Assembly (NCBI GenBank): GCA_009691915.1 | Contig: SIAD01000007.1 | Span: 19,929 to 83,928, forward strand | Direction: 5' to 3' | DNA: 64,000 bases | Source of the DNA: Phycisphaerales bacterium | GTDB taxonomy: Bacteria; Planctomycetota; Phycisphaerae; Phycisphaerales; SM1A02 | In this document: positions 1-9,220 of the stretch, one piece after another | Layout of the letters: each line of letters starts with the position of its first letter | Numbering within the stretch: the first letter of the stretch is position 1 | Position numbers and translations under genes: made by a program | Notes under the pieces: model-generated | The model's input: the letters and a program-made list of their open reading frames with translations, nothing else | The model's database searches: none | Told to the model about the DNA's origin: nothing

Positions 1-903
1 GCTGAGGCGACGAGCGTGCCGCAACCAACCTCGTCGGTGCCCGATGGAACCCTCGCGCACATCGACTTTTCCTCGCAGATCCTCCCGATCTTCGAGTCTC
101 GCTGCTACGAGTGCCATGGCCGGGGAAAGAAGAAGGGGGGGGTGAGGCTCGACGACCTCGCGCGAGTGACTTGCGAGCGAGATGGCGAATGGGTCGTGAA
201 GCCGGGCGATCCTTCGGCAAGTCTGCTCATACGGATGGTGTCGATGCCTTCCGACTCCGACGAGCGCATGCCCCCCGAAGGAGATCCTCTGACTGAGGCG
301 CAGATCGCGCTTCTGTCGAGTTGGATCAGCGAGGGGGCAAAGAGCCCTGCGGTTCCCGCGACGCCCTCGGTGTCGTCGGATCGCTGGTCAGTGCCCGAGC
401 GCACGATCACTCAGGAGGACTTCGCGACCATAGAGCTCGAGAGGACGACGCTGCGGCGTCTCGGAATCGACTTGCGTCCGATCTCTGCGGGGTCGTCGAG
501 TTACGAATTGGATGCCTCTCACGCAACGCAGCCTGTGACCGATGCAGAGATTGAGCGGATCGCGGCGTCGAAGGTTCTGGCATCAATCGTGGTGTCGCTC
601 AATGCGACCCGCAGTGCGCTCACCGAATCGTGCGCACAGTCCATCGCGCAGATGACAAACCTCAGGGAGATCCGTGTCGATTTCACCGCGGTCGGGGACG
701 CCGTCGCAGACGCCGCCGCGACCCTGCCGCACCTTGAGGCGGCAAATTTCGTCTCTACGCAGTTGACCGACGGAGGGATCGAGGCGCTCGCGAAATCCAA
801 GTCGTTGAGGCGGCTCTTCGTGTGGAAGTCGCGGGTCACCCCGATGGGAGTGTCTAAGTTCCGCGAGGCCTGCGCTGGCGTTCGCCTTGTCGACGGAGCA
901 TAG
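1..903 (+). CDS. Planctomycete-type cytochrome c domain protein with LRR-like C-terminus (5' partial)
   Basis: The reading frame is open to the left window edge, so the N-terminus is missing. A GTG at 16 is in frame but need not be the start. Near visible residue 30 is a haem c site, CYECHG, followed by GKKKGGVRLDD and then a KPGDPSASLL...MPP segment. This is the layout of the planctomycete cytochrome C (PSCyt1) domain, in which haem is bound by CxxCH with a distal Met. The last 130 residues contain leucine-rich-repeat-like units (for example LREIRVDFTAVGDA and LRRLFVWKSRVTPMGV). In planctomycetes such proteins are usually exported or membrane-anchored by an N-terminal part not visible here. 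The gene converges with the next one, with a gap of only 2 bp. Substrate and redox partner are unknown. Confidence 0.75.
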   Translation, partial: AEATSVPQPTSSVPDGTLAHIDFSSQILPIFESRCYECHGRGKKKGGVRLDDLARVTCERDGEWVVKPGDPSASLLIRMVSMPSDSDERMPPEGDPLTEAQIALLSSWISEGAKSPAVPATPSVSSDRWSVPERTITQEDFATIELERTTLRRLGIDLRPISAGSSSYELDASHATQPVTDAEIERIAASKVLASIVVSLNATRSALTESCAQSIAQMTNLREIRVDFTAVGDAVADAAATLPHLEAANFVSTQLTDGGIEALAKSKSLRRLFVWKSRVTPMGVSKFREACAGVRLVDGA

Positions 904-905
904 GT

Positions 906-2726
906 TCACACGCGGGGGATCAACTGGGAGATCGCGTCCCATGCTCGGGGCGCGGCCCGGCCGTGCGCCGATGTCGTGGGCTTAGAGTCCGGCCGCGTGC
1001 TCGGCACGAAGGTGTGAGGCCCGTTGTGGACACGGGCGCGGTTGAGTGCTTCGGAGAGGGCGACAACCGCTGGATCGCTCTCGGGCGAGACCTCCGCACT
1101 CGGATCTTCGCGAAGCAGCGAGAGCCTCCCAACTATCTGGGTCCAGCTCAGGAGATCCTCTGGCGTCTCGGCGTGCGCACAGGCCACTTCCCCACAGTGG
1201 GCGGCAGCCCAGAATCGCCCCGCACCTGTGGCGGCGAGACACCCCGTCCGAAGCTGCCCATAGTCGAGCCTCCGCGCGACCTGTCGGTGGCGATCGACGA
1301 CGAAGCGCACCGAATCCGCAGGCGCCCCCGCGGCGTTGAGAGACTCCGCGAAGGTCTCAAGGGCCGCGAGATCGTGGCTCGACATGCCATCTTTCGCCCG
1401 CAGTGCTTCGCAGGCTGAGAGGGTTCCCGAGAGGGCCGCAGTGTCTCCCTCCATGGCGAAGATCCAGGCGTTGGCGCAGAGCACCGCTCTTCGCGCAGCT
1501 CCACCGTGCGCCCGGGCAATCACCGACTCGGGAAACGGCGGCGGCGGGGATGGACTCTCCTGAGCCGCGCGGATTTTCATCATCGCGTGTGTCCACGCGT
1601 GCCCTTCGGGAGGCTGTGAGTCGATGCGGACTTCAGCACGCTCGACGGTGCGGACGGATTCGAAGTGAGCCCACGCAATCAGCTCGCCCGCGACACGCAG
1701 CTCCATCTGCAACACTCCTGGGAAGTCACCGCCGCGCTCCCGTGAGGACGGCGCCTTGAAGCCGATCATTAGCGTTGTCTCTGGCGGCACCGTCGCCACG
1801 GCAGTTTCGATGGCAAGGGTTCGGCTTGCTGGTTGGGAGTGATCCTCCCACGCATCTCCGGTCGCGAGCGAGTATCCAGCGCTTCGTGGAGTCATCGATT
1901 CCCTCAGCCGAATCTCAAGGGTCCAGCGACCATCAAGGGATCTGCGCCACTCCAGTGAGCGCGGCGTCGATGGACTTTCGGTCGACAGAACAACGCTGGC
2001 ACGCTGCGACGGATCACGGTGGTGCGCCCAGTGCCAGGTACGCAGCGCGGCGAACGGGTCGTACTCGTCAGCGATGTGAGCAAACGATGGACCTTCTGTA
2101 GGCCATGCCTGCTCCCACGGCTCCGACATTCCGAGCACACTGATCCGCATGAACCTGTCATCCCATGAGATCGTGGTTCGGTCGGGTGGGAGCGGGTAGT
2201 CGAAGCCACGCATGGCCAGACACGGTTCGTACCAGTCGGCGCTGAGGGAGTTCGCGCTTCGTGAGGAGACTCCCGACCAGTGAATCGCGGCGGGAACCTC
2301 CGATGAGGTTCCGACCACGACCTGTGCGCTGTACGAGAACTCGAGTGCCCCCTTGCGCTCGTTGAGCGAAGCGCACCATCGCGCGACTTCCGCTGGCATG
2401 GGGGTCGCCCGACCTTCAAGCAGCTGAGCGCACCCGTAGCCGTCATCGAGCGCTGCGCACCACGCCTCTGGTGGCAGTCCCCGCCGGATCTCCGAAAGAA
2501 GCAGGGCGGGGGCCATCGACCAGTCGACCGCCCGCTTTCTGCCCAGTAGCACGGCATGGTCGCGAGCGGCAAACTCGCGGCGCATGTGCTCGGCCGACTG
2601 CTCCAGACTGCCCGCGAGAATCATCTCGGCTGACGCTCGTGCCTCGTCCCCTCGGGCGAGATGTGTCGCATGCGTCGTGATGGCCACGACGGCACACGCC
2701 ACAAACAGTACCTGTAGCGCGCTCAT
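906..2726 (-). CDS. Hypothetical membrane-anchored or secreted protein
   Basis: About 606 aa. I placed the start at the ATG at 2726, although the frame stays open to 2924, because this ATG overlaps the upstream stop as ATGA and begins a hydrophobic segment (MSALQVLFVACAVVAITTHA). That segment is either a signal peptide or a single N-terminal anchor. The rest is predicted outside the cytoplasm: a long mixed alpha/beta region and an Ala/Glu-rich helical C-terminus (residues about 400-590) that could carry degenerate TPR-like helices. I do not recognise a family. Translational coupling to the upstream secreted protein suggests the two act together in the envelope. Confidence 0.6.
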   Translation of the reverse strand: MSALQVLFVACAVVAITTHATHLARGDEARASAEMILAGSLEQSAEHMRREFAARDHAVLLGRKRAVDWSMAPALLLSEIRRGLPPEAWCAALDDGYGCAQLLEGRATPMPAEVARWCASLNERKGALEFSYSAQVVVGTSSEVPAAIHWSGVSSRSANSLSADWYEPCLAMRGFDYPLPPDRTTISWDDRFMRISVLGMSEPWEQAWPTEGPSFAHIADEYDPFAALRTWHWAHHRDPSQRASVVLSTESPSTPRSLEWRRSLDGRWTLEIRLRESMTPRSAGYSLATGDAWEDHSQPASRTLAIETAVATVPPETTLMIGFKAPSSRERGGDFPGVLQMELRVAGELIAWAHFESVRTVERAEVRIDSQPPEGHAWTHAMMKIRAAQESPSPPPPFPESVIARAHGGAARRAVLCANAWIFAMEGDTAALSGTLSACEALRAKDGMSSHDLAALETFAESLNAAGAPADSVRFVVDRHRQVARRLDYGQLRTGCLAATGAGRFWAAAHCGEVACAHAETPEDLLSWTQIVGRLSLLREDPSAEVSPESDPAVVALSEALNRARVHNGPHTFVPSTRPDSKPTTSAHGRAAPRAWDAISQLIPRV

Positions 2727-3670
2727 CGGATCGAGAGAAACAGGGTGGCGCACCCACTTCCGCTGGCGCTCCCATTGGAGTCCACCGACACGGCGCCCAC
2801 GGCATTGGCACTGCCTGTCCACCGTGTGTGGATCGGAATGTTTGTGAGCGCGCAGTAACTGCGGTCGGGCTTCACCGTGAAGGCGAGTGCACCCGTGGCC
2901 GATCCGGTTCCCTTGGCGACCCAACTGCTCGCTGAGTTGTACGAGCCGGTAAGCGACGGCGCCTCAAACGGAATGACCGTCCCGATGTTTCCCGAGATCA
3001 TGAAGTCGCGCGAGGATTCGGTGTAGCTCGTGTTTGCGCTGATGGTGGGCACGGTGATCTCGGCGTTGGCGTTGCCGCGACTGGCCGCAAATCCAGAGAC
3101 TGAGGCGGACGAGGACGCAGTACACCCCGGTCGTGCGGCGCAGGCGGCCGCAGCCGTCACCGCGCCCCGCCCGCAGGCGGCCAGCATGACATAGCGCGGG
3201 CACGCGGGAAATGACCCCTCCCATGTCTCCTTCCATCCGCTGGAGAATGCTGCCGAGACCGTCGTTGTGCTCGTTCCCGCGTCCCACCATGAACTCTTTC
3301 CGGAGATGCCGAAGGCCGCGCCTGCCGATGTCGCGCTGGCGTAGGCATTCTGGTCGATGTCGAATGTGCAGTTTGCGAGTCGCTTGTGGTGTGATTGGTC
3401 GAGCGGCTCGGTGGGGAGTGTCACAGTCAGCGAATCACGCCGCACCCACTGGCCGGGACCGCAGATGCACATCGGTTCCTCGCCCCCACCGGGTGGCGGC
3501 GAGTAGTCGCCGCACATGCGCTCGATATCAGGACACGGTGGCGGGCCATCGTCGGCGCACGCCCGCGGGTGGTGTGCGCCGAGTGGCACGCCGATGCCGG
3601 AAAGTGTGGCAGTAACTACGAGTGCCGCGGTGCGAACGGGGAATCGACCATTCTTCGAGTTGCAGTTCAT
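2723..3670 (-). CDS. Hypothetical secreted protein
   Basis: 315 aa with an N-terminal signal peptide (positively charged start, hydrophobic stretch TAALVVTATLSGIGVPLGA, then AHH). The mature region is Cys-containing near the start (CPDIERMCGDY, CICGPGQW) and then Ser/Thr/Ala/Gly-rich, consistent with an extracytoplasmic beta-rich protein. A good ribosome-binding site (TGGAGG) lies about 5 nt upstream of the ATG, and the stop overlaps the next start (ATGA). No family is recognised. The paired cysteines suggest disulphides in the periplasm or outside the cell. Confidence 0.6.
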   Translation of the reverse strand: MNCNSKNGRFPVRTAALVVTATLSGIGVPLGAHHPRACADDGPPPCPDIERMCGDYSPPPGGGEEPMCICGPGQWVRRDSLTVTLPTEPLDQSHHKRLANCTFDIDQNAYASATSAGAAFGISGKSSWWDAGTSTTTVSAAFSSGWKETWEGSFPACPRYVMLAACGRGAVTAAAACAARPGCTASSSASVSGFAASRGNANAEITVPTISANTSYTESSRDFMISGNIGTVIPFEAPSLTGSYNSASSWVAKGTGSATGALAFTVKPDRSYCALTNIPIHTRWTGSANAVGAVSVDSNGSASGSGCATLFLSIR

Positions 3671-3729
3671 GGTGCCTCCAGATTCTCACGCGCTCCGCGA
3701 CGCCGCGAAGGTTCGCGCGCGGCGGCACC

Positions 3730-4521
3730 CTACGCCTCGGCCATGGCACGCTCGAAAAGTGTGCCGCTAATTCTTTCAGCGTCTGCCAGCCTCGCACCGT
3801 CGGCCCGCGCCCCAGAGGCGAGATGGCCGTAGGCCGCGCGGCTTGCAGCGACCGCGATGTTGAACAGCAGGCGCTCGCGACGATCGCAGCGGGAGAGGAG
3901 CGCGGCGGCATCCACACGCAGGCGGATCGGCGCCGCGGTCACCCCCGCGTCCCGTAGTGCTCGGCGGGCGAGACGGCGCGGACACTCAAGAAGTCCCCAT
4001 CCCTCAGGCACCTCCCGTGGACGGATCATCCCCTGAGGACACAGCAAGTAGCAGCGATCTGCCAGTCGATAGCGAACCGCTAGGCAGAACTTTGTCTCAC
4101 CGTGCAGCGATTGATCCACACGCCTCAGTCCGAGGAGCACTCGGCGGTAATCGGCGAGCTTGCTCCGAGTGAAATCCCATGCAGCGCGCTCCTCGAAGAG
4201 TCCTGGTTCCCATGTGCGCAGGTGGGGCTCGTACACCTTCACCCTCGTCTCCTCGATCTGAGTCCGACGGGTAGTCAGTCGCAGGCGCTCAGCGACGAGG
4301 GCGTCGAGGTGTTCATCGTCGCGGAGGAAGTCGGCGCGCGACTGCTTGCACTCGACGACAATCGACTCAGCCCCGAGAGCTGTGCGCTTCCACCCAGCGG
4401 CGTCAAATCGCCATCGCGGGATCGCGCAGGTCACCTCCAGGGCAACTGCGCGGCATCCCTGAGCGATCAGCCATGAGATGGCGAGCGACTTGAGCGCACG
4501 ATGGTCGATCGTCTCCACCAA
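3730..4521 (-). CDS. PD-(D/E)XK-like (MmcB/DUF-type) nuclease-fold protein
   Basis: 263 aa, no signal peptide. The N-terminal half reads VTCAIPRWRFDAAGWK followed by ESIVVECKQSRADFLRD. This Asp-(X)n-Glu-X-Lys arrangement fits the PD-(D/E)XK nuclease fold and resembles MmcB-type DNA repair proteins. The middle (residues about 90-190) is Arg-rich with a Cys/Tyr segment (CYLLCPQG). No methylase or other restriction component is adjacent, so I do not call it a restriction enzyme. Function beyond a probable DNA-related nuclease fold is unknown. Confidence 0.5.
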   Translation of the reverse strand: MVETIDHRALKSLAISWLIAQGCRAVALEVTCAIPRWRFDAAGWKRTALGAESIVVECKQSRADFLRDDEHLDALVAERLRLTTRRTQIEETRVKVYEPHLRTWEPGLFEERAAWDFTRSKLADYRRVLLGLRRVDQSLHGETKFCLAVRYRLADRCYLLCPQGMIRPREVPEGWGLLECPRRLARRALRDAGVTAAPIRLRVDAAALLSRCDRRERLLFNIAVAASRAAYGHLASGARADGARLADAERISGTLFERAMAEA

Positions 4522-4583
4522 AGCACGATAGTGTTCGGAGTCTGTTCGGTCTATCGACCTGCGGCGAATTCGGCCCGTCGGGC

Positions 4584-4889
4584 TCAGCTCGGCTTCTGAT
4601 ACTGGCTCTGACTAGTCGACTGATGGGTCGACGAACCGGCGCTCCCAGGAGGGAGAGTTGGAGCCGCAGAGGCCGGCCCGCCCTGCGGGGGCTGGGTCGA
4701 GGTCGTCTGGTGAACATCGGTCTGGACATCAGCGAGCCCCTTCTTGAACTCGACAATCGTCTTGCCCACCGAACGCCCTAGTTCCGGGAGCCGCCTTCCG
4801 AAGATCAGGAGGCCAAGCACCAAGATGATCGCAAGTTCCCATCCGGAGAAGTTGAAGAATGCCAGCGAGGTCTGGTTGGTCAGGATCAT
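4584..4889 (-). CDS. tatA: Twin-arginine translocase subunit TatA/E
   Basis: 101 aa from the ATG at 4889. The upstream in-frame ATG at 4925 would only add a non-conserved leader. One N-terminal membrane helix (WELAIILVLGLLIFG) is followed by the amphipathic helix signature RRLPELGRSVGKTIVEFKKG, the hallmark of TatA/TatE. The remaining tail is Gln/Thr/Pro/Ser-rich and presumably disordered. TatA oligomers form the conduit through which folded Tat substrates cross the inner membrane. tatB and tatC are not nearby. The gene diverges from mltA with only 71 bp between starts. Confidence 0.9.
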   Translation of the reverse strand: MILTNQTSLAFFNFSGWELAIILVLGLLIFGRRLPELGRSVGKTIVEFKKGLADVQTDVHQTTSTQPPQGGPASAAPTLPPGSAGSSTHQSTSQSQYQKPS

Positions 4890-4960
4890 GGCTTCCAAAG
4901 CATACACCTTTGAGGGTGGAAACATGGGATGGATGGGTGCGCTTTGGTACCTTTCCCCCT

Positions 4961-6241
4961 ATGCAAGGATGCACCACGATTGTCGGTATTTCCCTTCTCG
5001 CCCTCGTCAGTGTCGCAGTGATCGGCTGCGAGGCGCCGCCGAAGCCGGGTCCTGAGCCGGAGTACGCGCGACCGCTGGCTCCGGGGGAGTGCGCGCTGCG
5101 CAAGCTCGGTCCCGACGAAGCATGGCCCGATGTGGCTGCAGCATGGCAGGCGCGCGATGCGTACCTCGAGGAGGCGATCAATCAGGACCAGAAGTGGTTT
5201 GAGTCGCTGTCGAGCCGTGCGCGCTTCCCGCAGATGTTTCCGTTTCCCGAAGTGTGCTCGTGGGATCAGGCTGCCTCGAGCGTGATTGCGTTCCGGCAGA
5301 TTCTCGCCGACAGTACCGACCAGTCGGCGTTCGATGCGGCGTTCAAGCAAATGTTCGATTGCTGGCAGACCAAGGGTTGGAACGGGAAGGGCGGCGTCCT
5401 CTTCACCGGCTACTACGCGCCGGAGTTTCGGGCATCGCTGACGAAGCAGCCTGGCTTCGAGTATCCGATCTACCGCCGACCGAAGGAGCTTGAGACTGAT
5501 CCCGTTACTGGCAAGCCGGTGGGGCGGCGTGTCGGCGAGTCTTCAGTCGTTCCGTGGCCGGGCCGCGCTGAAATCGACTCAAGCGGAATGCTCGCGGGGC
5601 TCGAGCTTGCGTGGTTCGCAACACCTCTCGACGCCTACATCGTGCAGGTCAACGGCAGCGCGAAACTCCTGCTTCCCGAAGGCAAGGTGATGTTCATCGG
5701 ATACGCGGGGGCGACGGACGGCGAGTACAAAGGACTGGGAACGAGTCTCGTCGAGTGTGGCGCAATCGACGGGGCGAGTCTCAATCTCACCGCCATCAAG
5801 CGGCTCTACGAGAGTGACCCAGCTCTCGTGGTCGAGAAGCTCAACCTGAACAATCGGTATGTGTTCTTCGCCAATTACGACGGCAAGACATGGCCCGCGG
5901 GGAGTCTCGGTGTGAAGGTGACCGCCAAGACTTCTTTGGCGACGGACAAGAGCGTCTATCCCCCGGGCGGGATCATCTTTGTGGACACTCAGGCGAGTTC
6001 CTACAGTGGGTCGCGGCAGCCGTTCAAGCGGTTCATGCTCGACCAGGACACTGGTGGCGCGATTCTCGCCCCCGGCCGCGCGGACATCTTCATGGGGATC
6101 GGCCCTTCGGCGGAGATCCTCGCCGGTGGCCAGTACTGCGAAGGGACGCTTTACTATTACTTTCTGAAGCCCGAGTATGTCTCGCAGTATCCGCTGCCGG
6201 ACCGAAAGCCACCAACTCCACCGAAGGGCACCGCGGGCTGA
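4961..6241 (+). CDS. mltA: Membrane-bound lytic murein transglycosylase A (lipoprotein)
   Basis: 426 aa from the ATG at 4961. The frame is open further upstream, but this start gives a clean lipoprotein signal (hydrophobic stretch ending VAVIGC, lipobox VIGC). The MltA double-psi beta-barrel region is recognised by GVLFTGYYAPEFRAS, PIYRRP and VQVNGSAKLLLPEG...IGYAGATDG. The C-terminal 3D domain carries the triple-Asp pattern in FMLDQDTGGAI and GRADIFMGIG, which holds the catalytic Asp. The enzyme cleaves peptidoglycan between MurNAc and GlcNAc to give 1,6-anhydro ends, acting from a lipid anchor in the periplasm. Its presence supports a peptidoglycan-containing planctomycete. Confidence 0.9.
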   Translation: MQGCTTIVGISLLALVSVAVIGCEAPPKPGPEPEYARPLAPGECALRKLGPDEAWPDVAAAWQARDAYLEEAINQDQKWFESLSSRARFPQMFPFPEVCSWDQAASSVIAFRQILADSTDQSAFDAAFKQMFDCWQTKGWNGKGGVLFTGYYAPEFRASLTKQPGFEYPIYRRPKELETDPVTGKPVGRRVGESSVVPWPGRAEIDSSGMLAGLELAWFATPLDAYIVQVNGSAKLLLPEGKVMFIGYAGATDGEYKGLGTSLVECGAIDGASLNLTAIKRLYESDPALVVEKLNLNNRYVFFANYDGKTWPAGSLGVKVTAKTSLATDKSVYPPGGIIFVDTQASSYSGSRQPFKRFMLDQDTGGAILAPGRADIFMGIGPSAEILAGGQYCEGTLYYYFLKPEYVSQYPLPDRKPPTPPKGTAG

Positions 6242-6273
6242 CCCCACGCGGCACCCTCGGCTTATCGCGAACG

Positions 6274-7341
6274 CTAGTAGTCGCGGCGCACGAACACGGC
6301 TGTGGCGATCCACAACATGACGGCCTCGAAAGCGAGGCTCGTCCCGAGCACCCACCAGAGTGAACGGGATGCCGACTGCTCGTGCACGGCTGCCTGGAAT
6401 TCCTCGACTGTTGCTTCGTTGGGCTCGAAGACACGGGGTCCGCTGAACGCTTCGCCTTTCAGGCCGGAGGGAATCTTGGCAGTGTCGATGAGCACGCGTT
6501 CCATCGCATCGAGCGTCTCCGCAGTCTTGGGAAGGCCGACATAGATCCAGTAGAACCACCCGTGGGCCGTCAGCCAGTTCGGCCGCGACTCCATCGCGTG
6601 GGCCAGTCGCTCCTCGACCTCTGCTCTGCGATCCTCGTCCGGAGGCTTGGTGGTGTCGGCGAGCACCCGTTCGCACGCGACGATGTCCATGGTGTTGGCA
6701 AGGAGTCCCTGATTGGTCAGCCACTCGCCGAATGTGACCGCAGAGATCGCGGCCCACGCCATCACGGTAAGGATGAGAGAGGCAATTGAGGAGCGCGTCA
6801 CCATCCCGACCATCGCGCAGATCGAAAACAGCAGGCTGTAGAAAAAGGTCACGATCGGTACGGCGAGAAACAGGGCCCATTCCCAGGCGCCGCCGCGTAT
6901 GCCGATGACGAAGAACACGGCTGTCGAGAAGATGAGAACCTGCAGTGCCGCGAAGAGAAGCCCAGTCGCGTACTTCGTGAGAAAGAGCCGTGGCCGGGAG
7001 ATCGGTTTCGCCAGAATTAGGTCGATGGATCCCGGTGCGACGAGGTCCGGAACGATTCCGCAGGTGGTGACGAGCGCTAGCACAGTGGCGAGCATCCCGA
7101 GCCACCACTCGATCCCGAACTTGACGAAGAAGAGCTTGTAGAAAGTCTCGGGTGACATCGCGTTGGTGTTGAAGAACGGGCTGGCGCCATTCAATCCAAA
7201 GAGCGTGAGTCCAATCTCGTTGATTCCCACCGACGCGAAGATCCCTACGACGAGCAGCGTCGTCCCCAGCGCGAGCCAGAAGAGCCGCCGTGCGCTGAGC
7301 TCGCGGTACGCGGCGACAAAGATGGCGATCGTCTGCATCAC
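6274..7341 (-). CDS. ABC-2 type transporter permease
   Basis: 355 aa, strongly hydrophobic, with about six membrane segments. The first follows a short cytoplasmic start with the AYRELSARRLFWLAL motif typical of ABC-2 permeases, and the last (LWWVLGTSLAFEAVMLW) ends in the usual basic tail. A large soluble loop of about 110 residues lies between the fifth and sixth segments, where a ruler of charged residues (DEDRRAEVEERL) is seen. The start overlaps the stop of the upstream ATPase gene (ATGA), so the two form one exporter. Substrate is unknown. Confidence 0.8.
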   Translation of the reverse strand: MMQTIAIFVAAYRELSARRLFWLALGTTLLVVGIFASVGINEIGLTLFGLNGASPFFNTNAMSPETFYKLFFVKFGIEWWLGMLATVLALVTTCGIVPDLVAPGSIDLILAKPISRPRLFLTKYATGLLFAALQVLIFSTAVFFVIGIRGGAWEWALFLAVPIVTFFYSLLFSICAMVGMVTRSSIASLILTVMAWAAISAVTFGEWLTNQGLLANTMDIVACERVLADTTKPPDEDRRAEVEERLAHAMESRPNWLTAHGWFYWIYVGLPKTAETLDAMERVLIDTAKIPSGLKGEAFSGPRVFEPNEATVEEFQAAVHEQSASRSLWWVLGTSLAFEAVMLWIATAVFVRRDY

Positions 7342-8336
7342 GACGCGGCGCCAGGTTTGAAGATGAGTCCTGTTGTGGGATCGGTGACCGCGCGCATGAA
7401 GAGGTCCTCGAGCGACTCGCGCACAGTCTGCACGGCGACCACCGTCCGTCCCTCGGTTCGCAGTCGGTCGAGGATCGGCTGCGCCGCGGCCGCATCAAGA
7501 CCGAGGAATACCAGACGGGTGCCGGCGCCCGAGATCCCGGCCGTCAGCAGAGATCCAGGGGGCATCGCCTGCACGGCCACAGAGGTTCCGCACCACAGCG
7601 GAACCGTGCCCTCGATGACGATCTCATAGCGACGGCTCGATGCGGTGAGTTCGTCGATCGTTCCTTGCGATACGACACGCCCCTGCACCATGATCGCCAC
7701 CCGCGAGCAGACGGTCTCGACCTCGGAGAGCAGGTGCGAATTGAGCATCACCGTGCGGCCTTCGTCGCGCAGTGCCACGATGAGGTCGCGAAACTCGCGC
7801 CGACCCACCGGATCGACGCCATCGGTTGGTTCGTCGAGCACCACGAGCTGTGGTTCGTTGACCAGCGCCGCGGCGAGCCCCGCGCGCTGCCGCATTCCCT
7901 TGGAGTACGAGGAGAGGGGCCGTCGTCCCCACGCACCCAGCCCCACTCGATCAAGGAGTGCCCCCGCGCGAATCTTGCGTTCTCGCCGTGGCACCAGAGA
8001 CATCGCGCCGCTGAACTCAACGACTTGGCGCCCGGTGAGGTAGGGTGGGAATCGGTGGTGTTCGGGCAGGTACCCGATCGTCGCGAGAGCCCCCTTATCC
8101 CCGACGGCGCGGCCCAGCACCGTGCCTTGGATCGAATCCGGCCGCACAATGGTCATCATCACCTTGACCAGCGTGCTCTTCCCCGCGCCGTTGGGACCCA
8201 GAAGGCCGTAGATCTCGCCGCGGCGAACATGGATGTCCACTCCCACGAGGGCGCGAACGCGTCGGCCGTAAGACTTTGACACGCCGGAGAGGTCGATGGC
8301 CAGTGGGCCTTCGTTCGGGTTCGACCCCTGAGTCAT
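7338..8336 (-). CDS. ABC transporter ATP-binding protein (ABC-2/CcmA type)
   Basis: 332 aa. Walker A is GLLGPNGAGKST near residue 45, the signature is SSYSKGMRQR, Walker B is LVVLDEPTDGVDP, and the switch His follows in NSHLLSEVE. A C-terminal DUF4162-like region (residues about 225-310) is typical of ATPases that pair with ABC-2 permeases. It powers export by the permease encoded next and probably belongs to the proC-ATPase-permease transcription unit, since only 2 bp separate it from proC. Confidence 0.88.
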   Translation of the reverse strand: MTQGSNPNEGPLAIDLSGVSKSYGRRVRALVGVDIHVRRGEIYGLLGPNGAGKSTLVKVMMTIVRPDSIQGTVLGRAVGDKGALATIGYLPEHHRFPPYLTGRQVVEFSGAMSLVPRRERKIRAGALLDRVGLGAWGRRPLSSYSKGMRQRAGLAAALVNEPQLVVLDEPTDGVDPVGRREFRDLIVALRDEGRTVMLNSHLLSEVETVCSRVAIMVQGRVVSQGTIDELTASSRRYEIVIEGTVPLWCGTSVAVQAMPPGSLLTAGISGAGTRLVFLGLDAAAAQPILDRLRTEGRTVVAVQTVRESLEDLFMRAVTDPTTGLIFKPGAAS

Positions 8337-8338
8337 GA

Positions 8339-9184
8339 CTAGGCGACCCCTGTTGATCCGGTCCCCTGCGGCGCATGGGCTGCCGCCGCAGCGGCGAGGT
8401 CGACCCCACGGTCTCTGGCAGCGCGCAGTGCATCGTTGATCATCGGCCGGAATCCGTGCGCGTCGAGCACAGCGAGTGCCGCGCTCGTCGTCCCTCCCCG
8501 ACTCGTAACTGCGGCGCGATGATCGGCTGGAGACGTTCCTGATCGTGCGAGCATGGTCGAGGCGCCCAGTAGAGTCTGGCGGACGAGCCGCTCCGCTGTG
8601 GGTTGGTCAAGTCCCAGCCGCACCGCGCTCTCGATCATCGCCTCCGCGAGGAGAAAGAGATACGCGGGGCCTGATCCGCTGACGGCGGTCGCCGCGTCGA
8701 AGAGATGCTCGGGAAGTTCGACCGCAATCCCCAGCGCCCCAAGCAATCGAAGTGCGAAGTCACGGTCTTCAGAAGTGCATGCTGTCGAGCAGGCGAAGAC
8801 CGTGGCGGCGAGGCCGGTCTGCGCCGCCACATTGGGCATGCAGCGGACAGTGCGCACGCTGGGAGAGAGTGCCTCCGCGATGCGCGTCATCGAGACGCCC
8901 GCCATCACCGAGATGACCAGCGTGGGCGCGCTGAGTTGTCCAAGCGATTGGGCAACCTCGGGGAAGGACTGGGGCTTGACGGCCAGCGCGATGCGCTCGA
9001 CTCCCACGCAGTAGGAAGGGTCTGCCGCGACGCGGCAGCCCAGCCGTTCAGCGCGTGCTCTTGCGGATGGATCGGGATCGACGATCAGAATGTCCCGCGG
9101 TTCGATAAGGCTTGCGCGCAGCGTCCCCGAAACAAGCGCGCTTCCCATCACGCCGAATCCGAGGACAGCAAGACCTGTGGGCAT
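8339..9184 (-). CDS. proC: Pyrroline-5-carboxylate reductase
   Basis: 281 aa, the usual family length. The N-terminal NAD(P)-binding motif is GFGVMGSALVSG, and the C-terminal dimerisation/active-site region has AVSGSGPAYLFLLAEAM and SRGGTTSAAL. The enzyme reduces 1-pyrroline-5-carboxylate to L-proline, the last step of proline synthesis, in the cytoplasm. It is the first gene of a leftward unit with the ABC exporter and diverges from accA with 36 bp between starts. Confidence 0.93.
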   Translation of the reverse strand: MPTGLAVLGFGVMGSALVSGTLRASLIEPRDILIVDPDPSARARAERLGCRVAADPSYCVGVERIALAVKPQSFPEVAQSLGQLSAPTLVISVMAGVSMTRIAEALSPSVRTVRCMPNVAAQTGLAATVFACSTACTSEDRDFALRLLGALGIAVELPEHLFDAATAVSGSGPAYLFLLAEAMIESAVRLGLDQPTAERLVRQTLLGASTMLARSGTSPADHRAAVTSRGGTTSAALAVLDAHGFRPMINDALRAARDRGVDLAAAAAAHAPQGTGSTGVA

Positions 9185-9220
9185 CGCAGGACAATAGCAC
9201 GGGTGGTAGGATTTCGCCCA

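Noticed and set aside
5579..7498. 639-aa minus-strand open frame over mltA and the ABC permease
   Set aside because: It is opposite mltA and out of frame with the permease gene, Arg/Ser-rich, without domain signatures. Typical shadow frame of high-GC coding DNA.
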